Shown in pieces: positions 40,450 to 49,810 of a DNA stretch of 64,000 bases. Each line of letters begins with the position of its first letter. Within the stretch, counting starts at the first letter, position 1. The notes under the pieces were generated by a model, which saw only the letters and a program-made list of their open reading frames with translations, ran no database searches and was not told where the DNA came from. The translations under genes were made by a program, and so were the position numbers. The DNA comes from Hyphomicrobiales bacterium (lineage in GTDB: Bacteria; Pseudomonadota; Alphaproteobacteria; Rhizobiales; Beijerinckiaceae): contig JAIXUP010000058.1 of NCBI GenBank assembly GCA_027483505.1, forward strand, positions 87,350-151,349, written 5' to 3'.

Positions 40450-41202
40450 CTAGAGTGACGAGACGAGGTGGCCGCCATCGACGACAATTTCGGCGCCGGT
40501 CATGAACGCACCAGCTTCAGAGGCCAGCAACAGCAGCGGCCCGTCGAGGTCGGCCAACTGGCCGAGGCGGCGCTGGGGAATGCGGGCAATCAGCGCCTGA
40601 CCTGCCGGGGACGTGAAGAAATCACGGTTCAGATCCGTTTCGATATAGCCGGGGCAGAGCGCGTTAACGCGGATCTTGTGCCGCGCCCATTCGAGCGCGA
40701 GGCTGCGTGTCAACTGCACAACGCCTGCTTTCGCTGTGGCATAGGCCGCGACATTGCCCGCTACGCGAAGTCCGAGGATCGAGGCGATGTTGATGATCGA
40801 CCCTCCGCGCTCCGCCGCGAGCATCCGCGCGGCCGTGGCCTGCGCCACGCGGAACACGCCTGTAAGGTCGGTGTCGATCACGCGGGCCCAATCCTCCGGG
40901 GAGGTTGTCAGCGCCTTGCCGTCATGCGTCACGCCGGCATTGTTGATGACGATGTCGAAGGCGGCCCTGCCGCAGGTTGCGGCGATGGAGGCAGCGTCGG
41001 TCACATCAAGCCGAGCGGTCTCAACCACGCCGCCGGCCTGCCGGATGGTGCTTGCCACCTCCTCCAGCATTGCCCCGCGCCGCGCGGCGATGGTCACTGC
41101 AGCGCCGGCGCCCGCCAGCACTTCGGCAAAATGCCGCCCGAGGCCGGAGGACGCGCCCGTCACCAGCGCCGTCTTTCCCCTGAGGCTGAAGGTGTCGATC
41201 AT
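40450..41202 (-). CDS. short-chain dehydrogenase/reductase
   Basis: A 250-residue Rossmann-fold oxidoreductase. The NAD(P)-binding TGASSGLGRHFAE is near residue 13, NNAGVTHDG follows, and the catalytic Ser sits in INIASILGLRVAGNVAAY with the YATAK Tyr/Lys pair. ATG 41202 follows AAAGGCCAGG and is preferred over GTG 41217. In this operon it probably oxidises a hydroxyacyl-CoA or hydroxy acid intermediate; substrate unknown. Confidence 0.9.
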   Translation of the reverse strand: MIDTFSLRGKTALVTGASSGLGRHFAEVLAGAGAAVTIAARRGAMLEEVASTIRQAGGVVETARLDVTDAASIAATCGRAAFDIVINNAGVTHDGKALTTSPEDWARVIDTDLTGVFRVAQATAARMLAAERGGSIINIASILGLRVAGNVAAYATAKAGVVQLTRSLALEWARHKIRVNALCPGYIETDLNRDFFTSPAGQALIARIPQRRLGQLADLDGPLLLLASEAGAFMTGAEIVVDGGHLVSSL

Positions 41203-41213
41203 TGCCTGGCCTT

Positions 41214-42956
41214 TCACTCGCCTTGGATGTCCCCGCGCCGACGGCGTTCGGCATCATCCCATGCCGTCAGCGCCTGATAATCCGGGACGAAGCCTAAGCC
41301 CTTTTCCGCATCCGAGGATACCGCGTTCTGCGAGGTGATGACATCGACCACGGCCGGAGCGTTGGCGAGTGCGCGCAGGATCGCGGCTTCGAGATCCTCC
41401 GGGTTCTCAACCCGCTCGCCATGCGCGCCCAGCGCGCGGGCCATCGCGGCGTAATCTGAATGCCGCAGCATGGTCCCGACGACGCGGCCACCATAATTGA
41501 ACTCCTGATCGAAGCGCTCGATGTTCCAAGCCGCATTGTTCGAGATGATGAAAACGGCCTTGGCGCCATGGCGCACGGCGGTGTCCACCTCCATCGCGTT
41601 GATGCCATAGGCGCCGTCGCCGGTGATCGTGATGACCTGCCGCCCCGGAAATGCCAGGGCCGCCGCTACGGCATACGGCACGCCGACGCCGAGGCAGCCA
41701 AAGGCACCTGCATCGAGATAGGTGGAGGCAGCAAGGCCCACGCGGGCGAAGCTCAGCAGGTCGCCGCCATCGGCGATCGCGATGTAGTCCGGAGCGGCCA
41801 CCTGTCCGAGGGCCTCGAAAATCGCCATCGGGTGGATCTTGCCGTCGCTGCCGCGCTGCGGACCCTTGCTCGCCTCGCTTTTGGCAATGCGGGCGCGATG
41901 CTTGGCCTTCAGCGTTTCTGCCCAGGCGCTGTCTTTGTCGCCAGGGTCGTCGCCGAGCCCGTTGGTCAGCGCGTCGAGCGCAAGGTCAACCGAAGCAAGG
42001 ATTTCCGGCGCGCCCCGGCGATTGTCGAGGAGCTCGCCGGCGGTATCGGCGATGCGCATGAACCGCGCCTGCGGGAAAACGGCGGGCGAGCCGAAGCCAA
42101 GCTGGTAATCGAGTTTGCGCCCGAGCGTGATGACGAGATCGGCATCGCTCATCGCGGCGGCACGCACCGCGCCCACGACCGACGGGTGTTCGGCCGGCAC
42201 GAGGCCACGGCTCTCCTGCGTATCGAGATACAGCGCGCCCGTTGCATCCAGGAAGCTCCGGATCGCTTCTCCCGCGCCTTTCGCGCCACGCCCGCTGATG
42301 ACGAGGGGTCGCTTGGCCGCGCGGATCGCCACAATCCCTTCGGCAACAGCATCGGGCTGCGGGCTTGGACGGCGGAGGGGCTTGCGGCTGATCCAGTCCT
42401 GCGGAATGAGGTTCTCGGCCACGCGGGTACGCAGCACATCGGTCGGGATTTCGATATAGGAGGGGCCCGGTTCGCCAAGGTCGCCGAAGGCGCGGGCGAT
42501 GGCCTCATCGAGTTCGCGGATGACCTGATCCGCCACCCGCGCCGTGCGGGAGTAGCGGCAGACCGGCTTCAGGATATCGACATGCGGGATGTCCTGCAGC
42601 GGACCCATGTTGGCCTGCGGACGCGAGGTGCAGCCGCCGATCAGCAGAACCGGCATGCGGGCGAGCGAGGCATTCGCCATGGCCGTCACGCAGTTCGTCA
42701 CACCCGGACCAGCCGTGACCATTGCGACGCCCAACGTGCCGGTGAGTTCTGCATGGGCCTGCGCCATGTGCACAGCCGCGCCCTCGTCGCGGACGTCGAT
42801 GATGCGGATGCCCTGCCGCGCCAGATGATCCCAGATCGGCTGGATATGCCCGCCCTGAAGCCCGAAGATGCGATCTGTGCCGCGCGCCTTCAGAACGAAC
42901 CCGATCCAGGCTGCGACGGTATCGGTGTCCTTGTTGAGGTCTTGCTGGATGGTCAT
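41214..42956 (-). CDS. thiamine-diphosphate-dependent enzyme (acetolactate-synthase-like)
   Basis: A 580-residue enzyme with three ThDP-family domains. The N-terminal Pyr domain has the catalytic Glu in [17 protein letters not shown] and [17 protein letters not shown] central Rossmann-like domain holds [14 protein letters not shown]. The C-terminal PP domain carries the [20 protein letters not shown]...NN cofactor motif. Family members include acetolactate synthase, benzoylformate decarboxylase and 2-hydroxyacyl-CoA lyase; sequence alone does not choose. ATG 42956 follows CGGAGAACC; the longer open frame upstream overlaps the ligase gene. Position suggests C-C lyase or ligase action on an acyl-CoA intermediate. 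Confidence 0.86.
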   Translation of the reverse strand: MTIQQDLNKDTDTVAAWIGFVLKARGTDRIFGLQGGHIQPIWDHLARQGIRIIDVRDEGAAVHMAQAHAELTGTLGVAMVTAGPGVTNCVTAMANASLARMPVLLIGGCTSRPQANMGPLQDIPHVDILKPVCRYSRTARVADQVIRELDEAIARAFGDLGEPGPSYIEIPTDVLRTRVAENLIPQDWISRKPLRRPSPQPDAVAEGIVAIRAAKRPLVISGRGAKGAGEAIRSFLDATGALYLDTQESRGLVPAEHPSVVGAVRAAAMSDADLVITLGRKLDYQLGFGSPAVFPQARFMRIADTAGELLDNRRGAPEILASVDLALDALTNGLGDDPGDKDSAWAETLKAKHRARIAKSEASKGPQRGSDGKIHPMAIFEALGQVAAPDYIAIADGGDLLSFARVGLAASTYLDAGAFGCLGVGVPYAVAAALAFPGRQVITITGDGAYGINAMEVDTAVRHGAKAVFIISNNAAWNIERFDQEFNYGGRVVGTMLRHSDYAAMARALGAHGERVENPEDLEAAILRALANAPAVVDVITSQNAVSSDAEKGLGFVPDYQALTAWDDAERRRRGDIQGE

Positions 42957-42981
42957 GCGGGTTCTCCGGGAATGAGGGGCC

Positions 42982-44538
42982 TCAGGCCTTGCGTGCCGCC
43001 AGCATGTCGCGCAGCACGCGGTGCAGTATCTTGCCGGTGGTGTTGCGCGGCATCTCCTCGGTCGACAGGAAGGTGATCGCGCGCGGGCGCTTGAAGCCGG
43101 CGAGCTTGTCACGGCTCCAGTCGATGAGGCTTTCAGCCGTGGCGGTCGCGCCGTCGCGCAGCACGATGGCCGCCTCGACCTGCTCGCCCCATTTGGCGTG
43201 CGGCGTGCCGACAACAGCGACATCCTTCACCGCCGGATGTTGGCCGAGAACCGCCTCCACCTCGGTGGGATAGACGTTCTCGCCGCCGGTGATGATCATG
43301 TTCTTCTTGCGGTCGATGAGCCGGATGAAGCCCTCGGGATCGCGCAGCGCCATGTCACCGACCGTCAGATAGTCGCCCCGGAAGGCCTCGGCCGTCTTTT
43401 CCGGCGCGTTCCAGTAGCCCGTGAAGCAATAGGGCCCGGAGGAATGGAGTTCGCCCACTTCACCATCGGGGACCTCGTTGCCCTGTTCGTCGAGCAGCTT
43501 GATCGGCGCGGAGCCGATCACCTCGCGGCCAACCGTACCGAGATGATTGAACTGCTCTTCCGGGTGCAGCATCGTCACCCACCCCGCTTCCGTGGAACCG
43601 TACAGTTCGAACAGCCCGGAATTGGGGAACATATCCATGACCGCGCGCTTGGTCTCGACCCGCGCCGGGGCGGAGGAGATCATCAGCTTGCTCACCCGCT
43701 CGAATCCGGCATCGCCGCGTTCCGTCACCGGCACGTCGAGCAGCATCATGTAATGCGTGGGCGTGAGCGAGGTGAAGCTGATGCCGAACGAGCCCATGGC
43801 GCGCAGGCACAGGGCGGCATCGAAGTTCGCCCGCGAGAACACCGTGACCGCCGCGCCGGCATTGACGAAGGACGTGAAGAAGTTCAGCGAGTTCGCATGG
43901 CACATGGGCATCACGAGAAGAGCATCGTCGCCTCGTCCAAGGCCAAGTTCGACGCTTGTCATCAGCGCAAGCATCGCCATGTTGCGATGGTTGCGGATCG
44001 CACCCTTGGGCTTGCCCGTGGTGCCTGAGGTATACATGAGGCACCAGGCGTCATCCGCCTCGACCGTGGCTTCCGGTTCCTGGGGGGCGCCGGCCGCGAT
44101 CAGGACCTCATAATCTGTCCAGCCCGGCTGCGGCCCGCCGATCATCATGAAGCGTCCGGCCGGCACGCCAAGCTCACCCCGGATCGGCTCAATGATTGGC
44201 AGCAGCGCGGCCTCGGCAATGACCGCGGAAACAGCGCAATCCAGACAGATGAACTGTACTTCCGTCGCCGTGAGACGGAAGTTGACAGGCACCGCGATCA
44301 GTCCTGTCTTGGCCAAGGCAGCGTAGATCTCCGCCCATTCCACCCGGTTGTAGGCAAGCACCGCCACCCGGTCGCCCTTGCGCAGACCCAGGGCGAGCAG
44401 GCCGTTTCCAAGCCTGCAGGCCCGCTCGTTCCAGCCACGGAAGGTCATGGCGCGTTCAAGATCGCGCGCGCCGATCCGCTCCGGCTGAATTCGCGCCTGT
44501 GTCTTCAGCACATCTCCGATATGCATCGGGGCCTTCAT
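42982..44538 (-). CDS. AMP-forming acyl-CoA synthetase
   Basis: A 518-residue adenylate-forming ligase that activates a carboxylic acid to its CoA thioester. The P-loop-like [47 protein letters not shown] and C-terminal [13 protein letters not shown] (catalytic Lys) are intact. ATG 44538 lies after GGGGGGAAGG and overlaps the gntR stop (ATGA), so the two are translationally coupled. It is the likely entry enzyme of the pathway encoded downstream. Confidence 0.93.
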   Translation of the reverse strand: MKAPMHIGDVLKTQARIQPERIGARDLERAMTFRGWNERACRLGNGLLALGLRKGDRVAVLAYNRVEWAEIYAALAKTGLIAVPVNFRLTATEVQFICLDCAVSAVIAEAALLPIIEPIRGELGVPAGRFMMIGGPQPGWTDYEVLIAAGAPQEPEATVEADDAWCLMYTSGTTGKPKGAIRNHRNMAMLALMTSVELGLGRGDDALLVMPMCHANSLNFFTSFVNAGAAVTVFSRANFDAALCLRAMGSFGISFTSLTPTHYMMLLDVPVTERGDAGFERVSKLMISSAPARVETKRAVMDMFPNSGLFELYGSTEAGWVTMLHPEEQFNHLGTVGREVIGSAPIKLLDEQGNEVPDGEVGELHSSGPYCFTGYWNAPEKTAEAFRGDYLTVGDMALRDPEGFIRLIDRKKNMIITGGENVYPTEVEAVLGQHPAVKDVAVVGTPHAKWGEQVEAAIVLRDGATATAESLIDWSRDKLAGFKRPRAITFLSTEEMPRNTTGKILHRVLRDMLAARKA

Positions 44539-45218
44539 GCCTTCCCCCCTTCCGAGTTGTTTGCCAGGGCCTTCCCGAGCCTCGCTGCTGCGGTGAGGCA
44601 ATGGTCAATGGCTCTCTGCGATGCGGTCTCGGCATCGCCGTCCATCACCGCCTCGAGGATCTCGGCGTGCTGTCGCCAGATCGTCTGGGGCGTCTGGGCA
44701 TGGCGCAGAACCTGGCTCATGGCGCGCCGCAGGAAGCGCCAATGAGGCTCGGCCGAAGCGGCGAGCAGGGGGTTCTGCGAGGCATCGTAGATGAGGCGGT
44801 GGAACGCCGTGTCCTGCCTGACCTGGGCGGCCATGTCCCCGGCGGCCACGGCGGCGCTCCCCGCTTGCAGGATTGCCTCGCCGGCGGCGCGCAACCCGCT
44901 CGCGCCCGCTTTCACGGCCGTTGCGGCAAGCTGCGCTGCGAGCCCGTCAAGCGCCGCGCGGATATCATAGTGATGGCGCATCAGATCGAGATTGAGCGGC
45001 GTGACCTGAAGGCCGCGCCGGCCAACCTCGGCCAGCACGCCATCGGCTTTCAGCAGCGCCATCGCCTGCTGGACGGGCTGGCGCGAGACGTCGAGCCGCG
45101 CGGCGATCTGCTCTTGCACGAGATGCGTCCCCGCTTCGATCGCCCCACTGCAGATGTCATCGAGGATCGCCTCATAGACGCGATCGGCCAGGCTAAATCG
45201 GACAGAACGGGGCAGCAT
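44535..45218 (-). CDS. GntR-family transcriptional regulator (FCD type)
   Basis: A 227-residue regulator. The N-terminal winged helix (LADRVYEAILDDICSGAIEAG, IAARLDVSRQPVQQAMALLK) is followed by an all-helical FCD effector domain with histidines for metal binding (RHHYDIRAALDGL, DTAFHRLIYDAS). Such proteins usually repress catabolic operons until an acid or acyl-CoA binds. It is first in its operon and is preceded by a striking triple-GAATTC palindrome that is probably its own operator. Confidence 0.92.
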   Translation of the reverse strand: MLPRSVRFSLADRVYEAILDDICSGAIEAGTHLVQEQIAARLDVSRQPVQQAMALLKADGVLAEVGRRGLQVTPLNLDLMRHHYDIRAALDGLAAQLAATAVKAGASGLRAAGEAILQAGSAAVAAGDMAAQVRQDTAFHRLIYDASQNPLLAASAEPHWRFLRRAMSQVLRHAQTPQTIWRQHAEILEAVMDGDAETASQRAIDHCLTAAARLGKALANNSEGGKA

Positions 45219-45232
45219 GGGCAGCCTGTGTA

Positions 45233-45254
45233 TGAATTCCGAATTCTGAATTCA
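45233..45254. promoter_or_regulatory. triple GAATTC palindrome, probable GntR operator
   Basis: TGAATTCCGAATTCTGAATTCA holds three GAATTC units at 7-bp intervals and is palindromic around the middle one except for the two single spacer bases. It ends 15 bp upstream of the gntR start, where a repressor would block the promoter or leader of the gntR-ligase operon. Confidence 0.7.
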
Positions 45255-45489
45255 ATACGAATGAGGCGGACACGTCAAGAGTGTTTGACTTGAGCAACGC
45301 CAGGCGTGGTCAGTCCGGAGAAGTTGCCGTCAGTGAGGGCAAGTGCCCGCCATACCGGGCTTGATTGAAAGGATGTCCCACAGGTCCGGACCGTCCTGAC
45401 CCAGGAAATCGACGGTTCATGATCCGCAGCCAGGTGGCGCGGACTGGCCCATCATGCGCTGGCATCCGACGCCCGCATGCCTCTCGACG

Positions 45490-45813
45490 CTAGCTCCGCA
45501 GTGTCAGCCTGCCCCTTGCCGTGAAACGCGCTCCGCTCTCGGCGATCCACACGGTCTCGATCGACATTTCGCCGGTCGCGCGCAGGTTGAAGGTCAGCGT
45601 GGGATTTGCCGAGGCCCCGTTCGCAAGATCCGCAGCAAACACCTGTTCGCCGTTGGCGCGGGCCTCGAAGCGGATCAGCATGTTGCGGGCGATGGGTTGC
45701 CCGCGCTCGTCCCGGCGCAGGCCCGTTTCCATCGGGTGATCGATCAGCGTGCGGATCTCGACCGTATCGCCTATACGGGCGCTGGCCGGAAGGCGTATGC
45801 GGGGGGTGCTCAT
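45490..45813 (-). CDS. soxZ: sulfur-carrier complex subunit SoxZ
   Basis: A 107-residue Ig-like SoxZ, partner of SoxY in the periplasmic sulfur-carrier heterodimer. PRIRLPASARIGDTVEIRTLI DHPMETGLRRD and the ending ARGRLTLRS match the family, allowing for its short length. It lacks a signal peptide, as is usual because SoxYZ is co-exported through SoxY's Tat signal. It follows soxY by 18 bases and ends the cluster. Confidence 0.93.
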   Translation of the reverse strand: MSTPRIRLPASARIGDTVEIRTLIDHPMETGLRRDERGQPIARNMLIRFEARANGEQVFAADLANGASANPTLTFNLRATGEMSIETVWIAESGARFTARGRLTLRS

Positions 45814-45831
45814 GATGATTGTCCTTCGCGG

Positions 45832-46287
45832 TCAGGTCGCACAACCGCCCACCGAAACCTTGACCTCGGCGGCCGTCCGCATCACCACGCCGTCGCTCCA
45901 GACGACATAGGCCAGAACCTGCTGCCCCTCCGCCAGCCGGATGCGCGTGGCGACAAGCGGCCTTGCGCTGGCCGGACCAAGCGTGAAGCTGGCGATGCCC
46001 GGCGTCGGATTGCGCGTCGCGAAAAGATGAATCCGTGCGACATGGCGCCCCGGGCCGGTCTCGCTGTCGACATCGACCAAAATCGGCACCTGGGCCCCGT
46101 TCTCGGCCAGTTCGGGCACACGCAACACAACCCCTCCATCGCGGACGGGGGCATGTCCGACAGCGGCCCGGATGGCGGCTTCCACCTCTGACGGCAGAGC
46201 GGCGAAAGCCTGCGGCGCGGCCACCAAGGTCAACAGCGCGCCGGAGAAGGCGCGCCGCGACAATCCGCCCTTGTTCTGTCCGTTCAT
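45832..46287 (-). CDS. soxY: sulfur-carrier protein SoxY
   Basis: A 151-residue periplasmic carrier that binds sulfur intermediates covalently on a C-terminal cysteine. The Tat signal SRRAFSGALLTLVAAPQAFA is clear and the mature domain matches SoxY (VPILVDVDSETGPGRHVARI). The protein ends in VGGCAT, not the canonical GGCGG, so the swinging-arm cysteine is present with an altered final pair. ATG 46287 overlaps the flavoprotein stop by four bases. Confidence 0.9.
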   Translation of the reverse strand: MNGQNKGGLSRRAFSGALLTLVAAPQAFAALPSEVEAAIRAAVGHAPVRDGGVVLRVPELAENGAQVPILVDVDSETGPGRHVARIHLFATRNPTPGIASFTLGPASARPLVATRIRLAEGQQVLAYVVWSDGVVMRTAAEVKVSVGGCAT

Positions 46288-47579
46288 CCGAACGCGTCCT
46301 CGACGATGGAGGCATACCAGGCATCCGCATACAGCGCTTCAAGCCGGCGCTGCTCGCGCCGCTCGGCCAGAGGCCCACGGGGTGAGACCCCGCCGGAATT
46401 CGGCGTCTCGACAAATCCCGTCTCGCCGGGCCGGAAGACGCCGACAACGGAAATGCCGTAGTCATCAGCGACATGGCTGTAGCAGGTGTTGAAGTAGACC
46501 GGGCTTGCTGGCGGCTCGCGCCCTTCCAGCAGCGCCACGGCTGACGCCACTGCTTGCTTCGACGTCGAATTGGCGATGTAGCCGGATTTCGGCATCGGCT
46601 GGCCGACATTGGCGTCACCGATGACATGGATGTGCTGCGCACGGGTGGCTTCGAACGTCCGCGGATTGACCGGAACCCAGCCCGTCTCGTTGGCAAGCCC
46701 GGCATCGATCGCGATCTTTGCTGCCGACTGCGGAGGGATGACGTTGGCGACGTCCACCCTGTGCCGGGTGCCGAACTCGGTTTCAAGCACCTTCTCGCGC
46801 GGATCGACGCGGACGACTCTGCCGTCCCGGTTGGACGGCACCCATTCGATCAGGCCCGGATAGAGTTCGGTCCAGGCATCCTGGAACAGATTCTGTTTGG
46901 AAAACGCCTCCTTCGCGTCGAGCGCCAGGATCTTCGCGCGTGGCTTGTGCTTCTTGAGGTAGCTGGCCACCATCGAGATGCGCTCGTAGGGTCCGGGCGG
47001 GCAGCGGAACGGATTGGCCGGGATCGCCATGCCGAACACGCCGCCATCGGGCAGGGCCTCGAGCTGGCGGCGCAGGAGGGTGGTCTGTTCGCCGCTTCCG
47101 GGCACCCAGGCATGCGGGAAAACCTCTGCCGCCGCCTCGTCATAGCCTGCCAGCGCACCCCACCGAATGGCGATGCCGGGTGACAGGATGAGCTTGTCGT
47201 ATGACAGGGCCGTGCCGCCGCGCAGGCGGATGGTCCTGGTGGCCGGGTCGATGGCGTCGGCCCAGTCATGCACCAGATTGACCCCGCGCGCCTTAAGCCG
47301 GTCGTAGGAATGACTGATCTGCGGCAGGGTGCGCGCGCCCTCAAGCACCAGATTGCCATAGGGGCAGGTGACAAATGTCGTCTTCGGTTCGATGAGCGTC
47401 ACATCGACCTGCGGGAACTGCAGGCGGGCAAAGCGGGCGGCCGAAGCCCCGCCAAAGCCGCCGCCGATGATGACAAGACGAGGCCGCGTCTGGGCGCGCA
47501 CGACATGGGGCGACAGGACGGACGCGCCGGCCAGGGCGCTGGCAAGGGCGGTGAACCGGCGACGGGTGAGAATGGTCAT
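46284..47579 (-). CDS. soxF: flavocytochrome c sulfide dehydrogenase flavoprotein subunit (SoxF/FccB)
   Basis: A 431-residue FAD protein of the FCSD family that oxidises sulfide in the periplasm and passes electrons to a small cytochrome c. It has a Tat signal (TRRRFTALASALAGASVLSP), FAD motif LVIIGGGFGGASAARFARL, and the family cysteines in FVTCPYGNLVLEG and FRCPPGPYERI. A C-terminal NTCYSHVADDYG motif is also present. The cytochrome gene lies 14 bases upstream, as in fccAB/soxEF pairs. Confidence 0.92.
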   Translation of the reverse strand: MTILTRRRFTALASALAGASVLSPHVVRAQTRPRLVIIGGGFGGASAARFARLQFPQVDVTLIEPKTTFVTCPYGNLVLEGARTLPQISHSYDRLKARGVNLVHDWADAIDPATRTIRLRGGTALSYDKLILSPGIAIRWGALAGYDEAAAEVFPHAWVPGSGEQTTLLRRQLEALPDGGVFGMAIPANPFRCPPGPYERISMVASYLKKHKPRAKILALDAKEAFSKQNLFQDAWTELYPGLIEWVPSNRDGRVVRVDPREKVLETEFGTRHRVDVANVIPPQSAAKIAIDAGLANETGWVPVNPRTFEATRAQHIHVIGDANVGQPMPKSGYIANSTSKQAVASAVALLEGREPPASPVYFNTCYSHVADDYGISVVGVFRPGETGFVETPNSGGVSPRGPLAERREQRRLEALYADAWYASIVEDAFG

Positions 47580-47593
47580 GGCTCCGGCTCCTC

Positions 47594-47899
47594 TCAGCGG
47601 CGGGCGGCGAAGTGGTCAGCCAGCGCCGCCACTTCCGCGTCGGTATAACCGCGCGCGATGCGGTTCATGATCGTGGCGGGGCGCTCATTGGCGCGGAACG
47701 CCGCCCAGATCTTGATGAACTCATCGCGCGACGTGCCGGCAATCGGCGGCGTGGCGCCCTGCCCTGCGCCATTCTGGCCATGGCAGCCGGCACAGCCCTG
47801 CGCGATCAACGGCACCGATGGTTGCTGTTGCTGGGCAAGTGCCGGGGTGGTCGTGACAACCGATGCCAAGAGCATGGCGGCAACTCCGGAAGATCTCAT
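47594..47899 (-). CDS. periplasmic c-type cytochrome (SoxE/FccA-like)
   Basis: A 101-residue class I cytochrome with a signal peptide ending TTPALA and a single haem site CAGCH (QGCAGCHGQNGAG). The distal methionine candidate is in ATIMNRIARGYTDAEVAALA. ATG 47899 is preferred because a signal peptide follows directly and AGGAG precedes it, although the frame is open further upstream. It probably accepts electrons from the flavoprotein encoded next. Confidence 0.89.
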   Translation of the reverse strand: MRSSGVAAMLLASVVTTTPALAQQQQPSVPLIAQGCAGCHGQNGAGQGATPPIAGTSRDEFIKIWAAFRANERPATIMNRIARGYTDAEVAALADHFAARR

Positions 47900-47954
47900 G
47901 ACTGTGCGGCTCCTGAACGCATGAAGAAGTATGGGAAGATTGTTATCGAATTGA

Positions 47955-49241
47955 TCAGAGCGATGCCCTGCGGTCATCAAGACCAAAGACGGGGCGCAGC
48001 CGGATGCCGACGAAACTGCCGGCAAGAGCCGCGACGAGCCAGACCCAGCCATGCAGGCTGCCGGAGGCGACGCCGCCAAACAAGGCGCTGATGTTGCAGC
48101 CCGTCGCCATGATGGCGCCAAAGCCAAGCAGCAGCCCGCCGATGACGGAAGACGACAATTCGCCGGCTGTCAGCCGCCATCGTGGCCGGAACGCTCCCGC
48201 CAACCCCGCCGCAGCGAGCGCGCCGAGGGCAACCCCGATGTTCATCAGCGTCGTCACGTCCGCCAATGCTGCTCTGGGCAGCAGATCGACGCGGGTCGGC
48301 TCCTCCCAATACGGCCAGAAGTGCGGGTCATCGAAACCGCCGCGTTCCACTGCCCACGAGCCCCAGAGGGCAAAGGCCTGCGTGATGCCCCACGGACGGC
48401 CCGCCAGAACGAGGGTGAGAAAGGCCAGTCCTGCCAGCGCCAGCGCGGCCCAGCCATAAGGCCATGGGCCGAGCAGCAGCGTCGCCGGCCGCGTGCGCAG
48501 CTGGCCGCGCCGCCAGATCGAGGCGACACCGCCCGTAAGCATCCGCTCGCGCCGGGCCACCAGCCACCAGAGCGCGGCCAACACGGCCAGTTGCACGGCA
48601 ACGGCGCCGGCGAACCCGATGCTGCCGGCCAGCGAGACCGCCGGCAAACGCGGCAGGCCGGACCAGCCTTCCCAACTCCAGGCGGCGCCTGTGGCGCCGA
48701 CGATGAAGAACAGCAGCGTGACGACCATTCTGACGGAGCCGCCGCCCACCGTGTACAGCGTGCCGGAGCCGCAACCTCCCGCGATCTGCATGCCAATGCC
48801 GAAAATGAATGCCCCGGCGGCCAGTTCGAGGCCGATCGGAAAGATGAAGCCGCGCACTGGCTGTCCCAGCACAGATCCTGCCGACAGGGCCGGATAGAAC
48901 AGCGCGACAGCGACGGCGAGCATCACGATCTGCGCCCGGACATGCGCGCTGTAGCCGCTGCCCAGGAAGACCCGGTAGCCGGCGGCGAAGCCATAGGCGG
49001 CATGATAGAGCGCCAGGCCCAGCCCCGCCCCGGTCCACAGCAGCAGGACTGTGCGCCAGCCGGCGCCGCTTCCGACGATCGCCGTCGAAAGCGACCCAAG
49101 ACAGAGCAGCGCCAGCCCCACAGGCCAGGCCTGCAGGCTCCCCACGTTTTCTGCGGGCGGCGCGATGACGCCCGTCCGCGTCGCGGCGAGCGCTTCGGCC
49201 TTGGAAGCCCCTGTCAGGCCAGATGGTTCTGCGATGTCCAT
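47955..49241 (-). CDS. YeeE/YedE-family sulfur-compound transporter (SoxT-like)
   Basis: A 428-residue membrane protein with about ten helices and two sulphur-transport repeats. Its conserved cysteines lie in IAGGCGSGTLYTVGGGS and MATGCNISALFGGVASGSLHGW, the signatures of the YeeE/TsuA thiosulfate-uptake family. It is the first gene of the sox-type cluster and 55 bases before the cytochrome gene. It probably moves thiosulfate or a sulfane-sulfur product across the inner membrane. Confidence 0.9.
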   Translation of the reverse strand: MDIAEPSGLTGASKAEALAATRTGVIAPPAENVGSLQAWPVGLALLCLGSLSTAIVGSGAGWRTVLLLWTGAGLGLALYHAAYGFAAGYRVFLGSGYSAHVRAQIVMLAVAVALFYPALSAGSVLGQPVRGFIFPIGLELAAGAFIFGIGMQIAGGCGSGTLYTVGGGSVRMVVTLLFFIVGATGAAWSWEGWSGLPRLPAVSLAGSIGFAGAVAVQLAVLAALWWLVARRERMLTGGVASIWRRGQLRTRPATLLLGPWPYGWAALALAGLAFLTLVLAGRPWGITQAFALWGSWAVERGGFDDPHFWPYWEEPTRVDLLPRAALADVTTLMNIGVALGALAAAGLAGAFRPRWRLTAGELSSSVIGGLLLGFGAIMATGCNISALFGGVASGSLHGWVWLVAALAGSFVGIRLRPVFGLDDRRASL

Positions 49242-49810
49242 GATCCCAAAGAAGGCGCCCGTGGCCTCCCGATCAACGGGGTCACGGAAATAAAATGCCT
49301 GCCACTGCCGACGGGACGGAGGGTAGGAGAATTTTCTATGAACTGGCCAAGAGAAAGATCATCGTTCTCTGAGACTGCACTGTCCTGTGCTGGATCGGCA
49401 TCCTGCCATGTCGCGTCCCCATGCGCCGCCGGGGCCTCCCGGAGAGACAGTGCCTGCCGGCCATGGCGCCTTTTCTCCCGCCCCTGATCGGCGTCGACAT
49501 CATCAGCGCGCACGTGAGAAGCAGCGTCGGGGTCGCACGCGAATCGAGCCGAGATCCGGTTCGGACCAGCAAAGACAGAAGAGGGAATGCAGCATCCTTT
49601 CAGCGGAACAGAGATGCCGTGTCGCAGGCAGGAAACAGGGAACGGTTGCTTGGCCGGACCGGGAAAGGGCACGAACTCTTGTTCCGTTTGAGGCTGCCGG
49701 CCCAAGCAGACAGTCCCGACCCCACCCAGCGGTCCCGCCAGCCGTCGCGGATCAGATGCCGCGCAGACAGCTGACCAAGGTGCCCGGCCGACGACACAGG
49801 CGAGCTGTGA
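49242..49810. other. intergenic region upstream of the sox-type cluster, no gene seen
   Basis: About 570 bases between the SoxT-like start and the NHL-gene stop, both on the minus strand. Overlapping short frames occur on all strands, but none has a recognisable domain. It must hold the cluster promoter; no convincing box was located. Confidence 0.4.
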
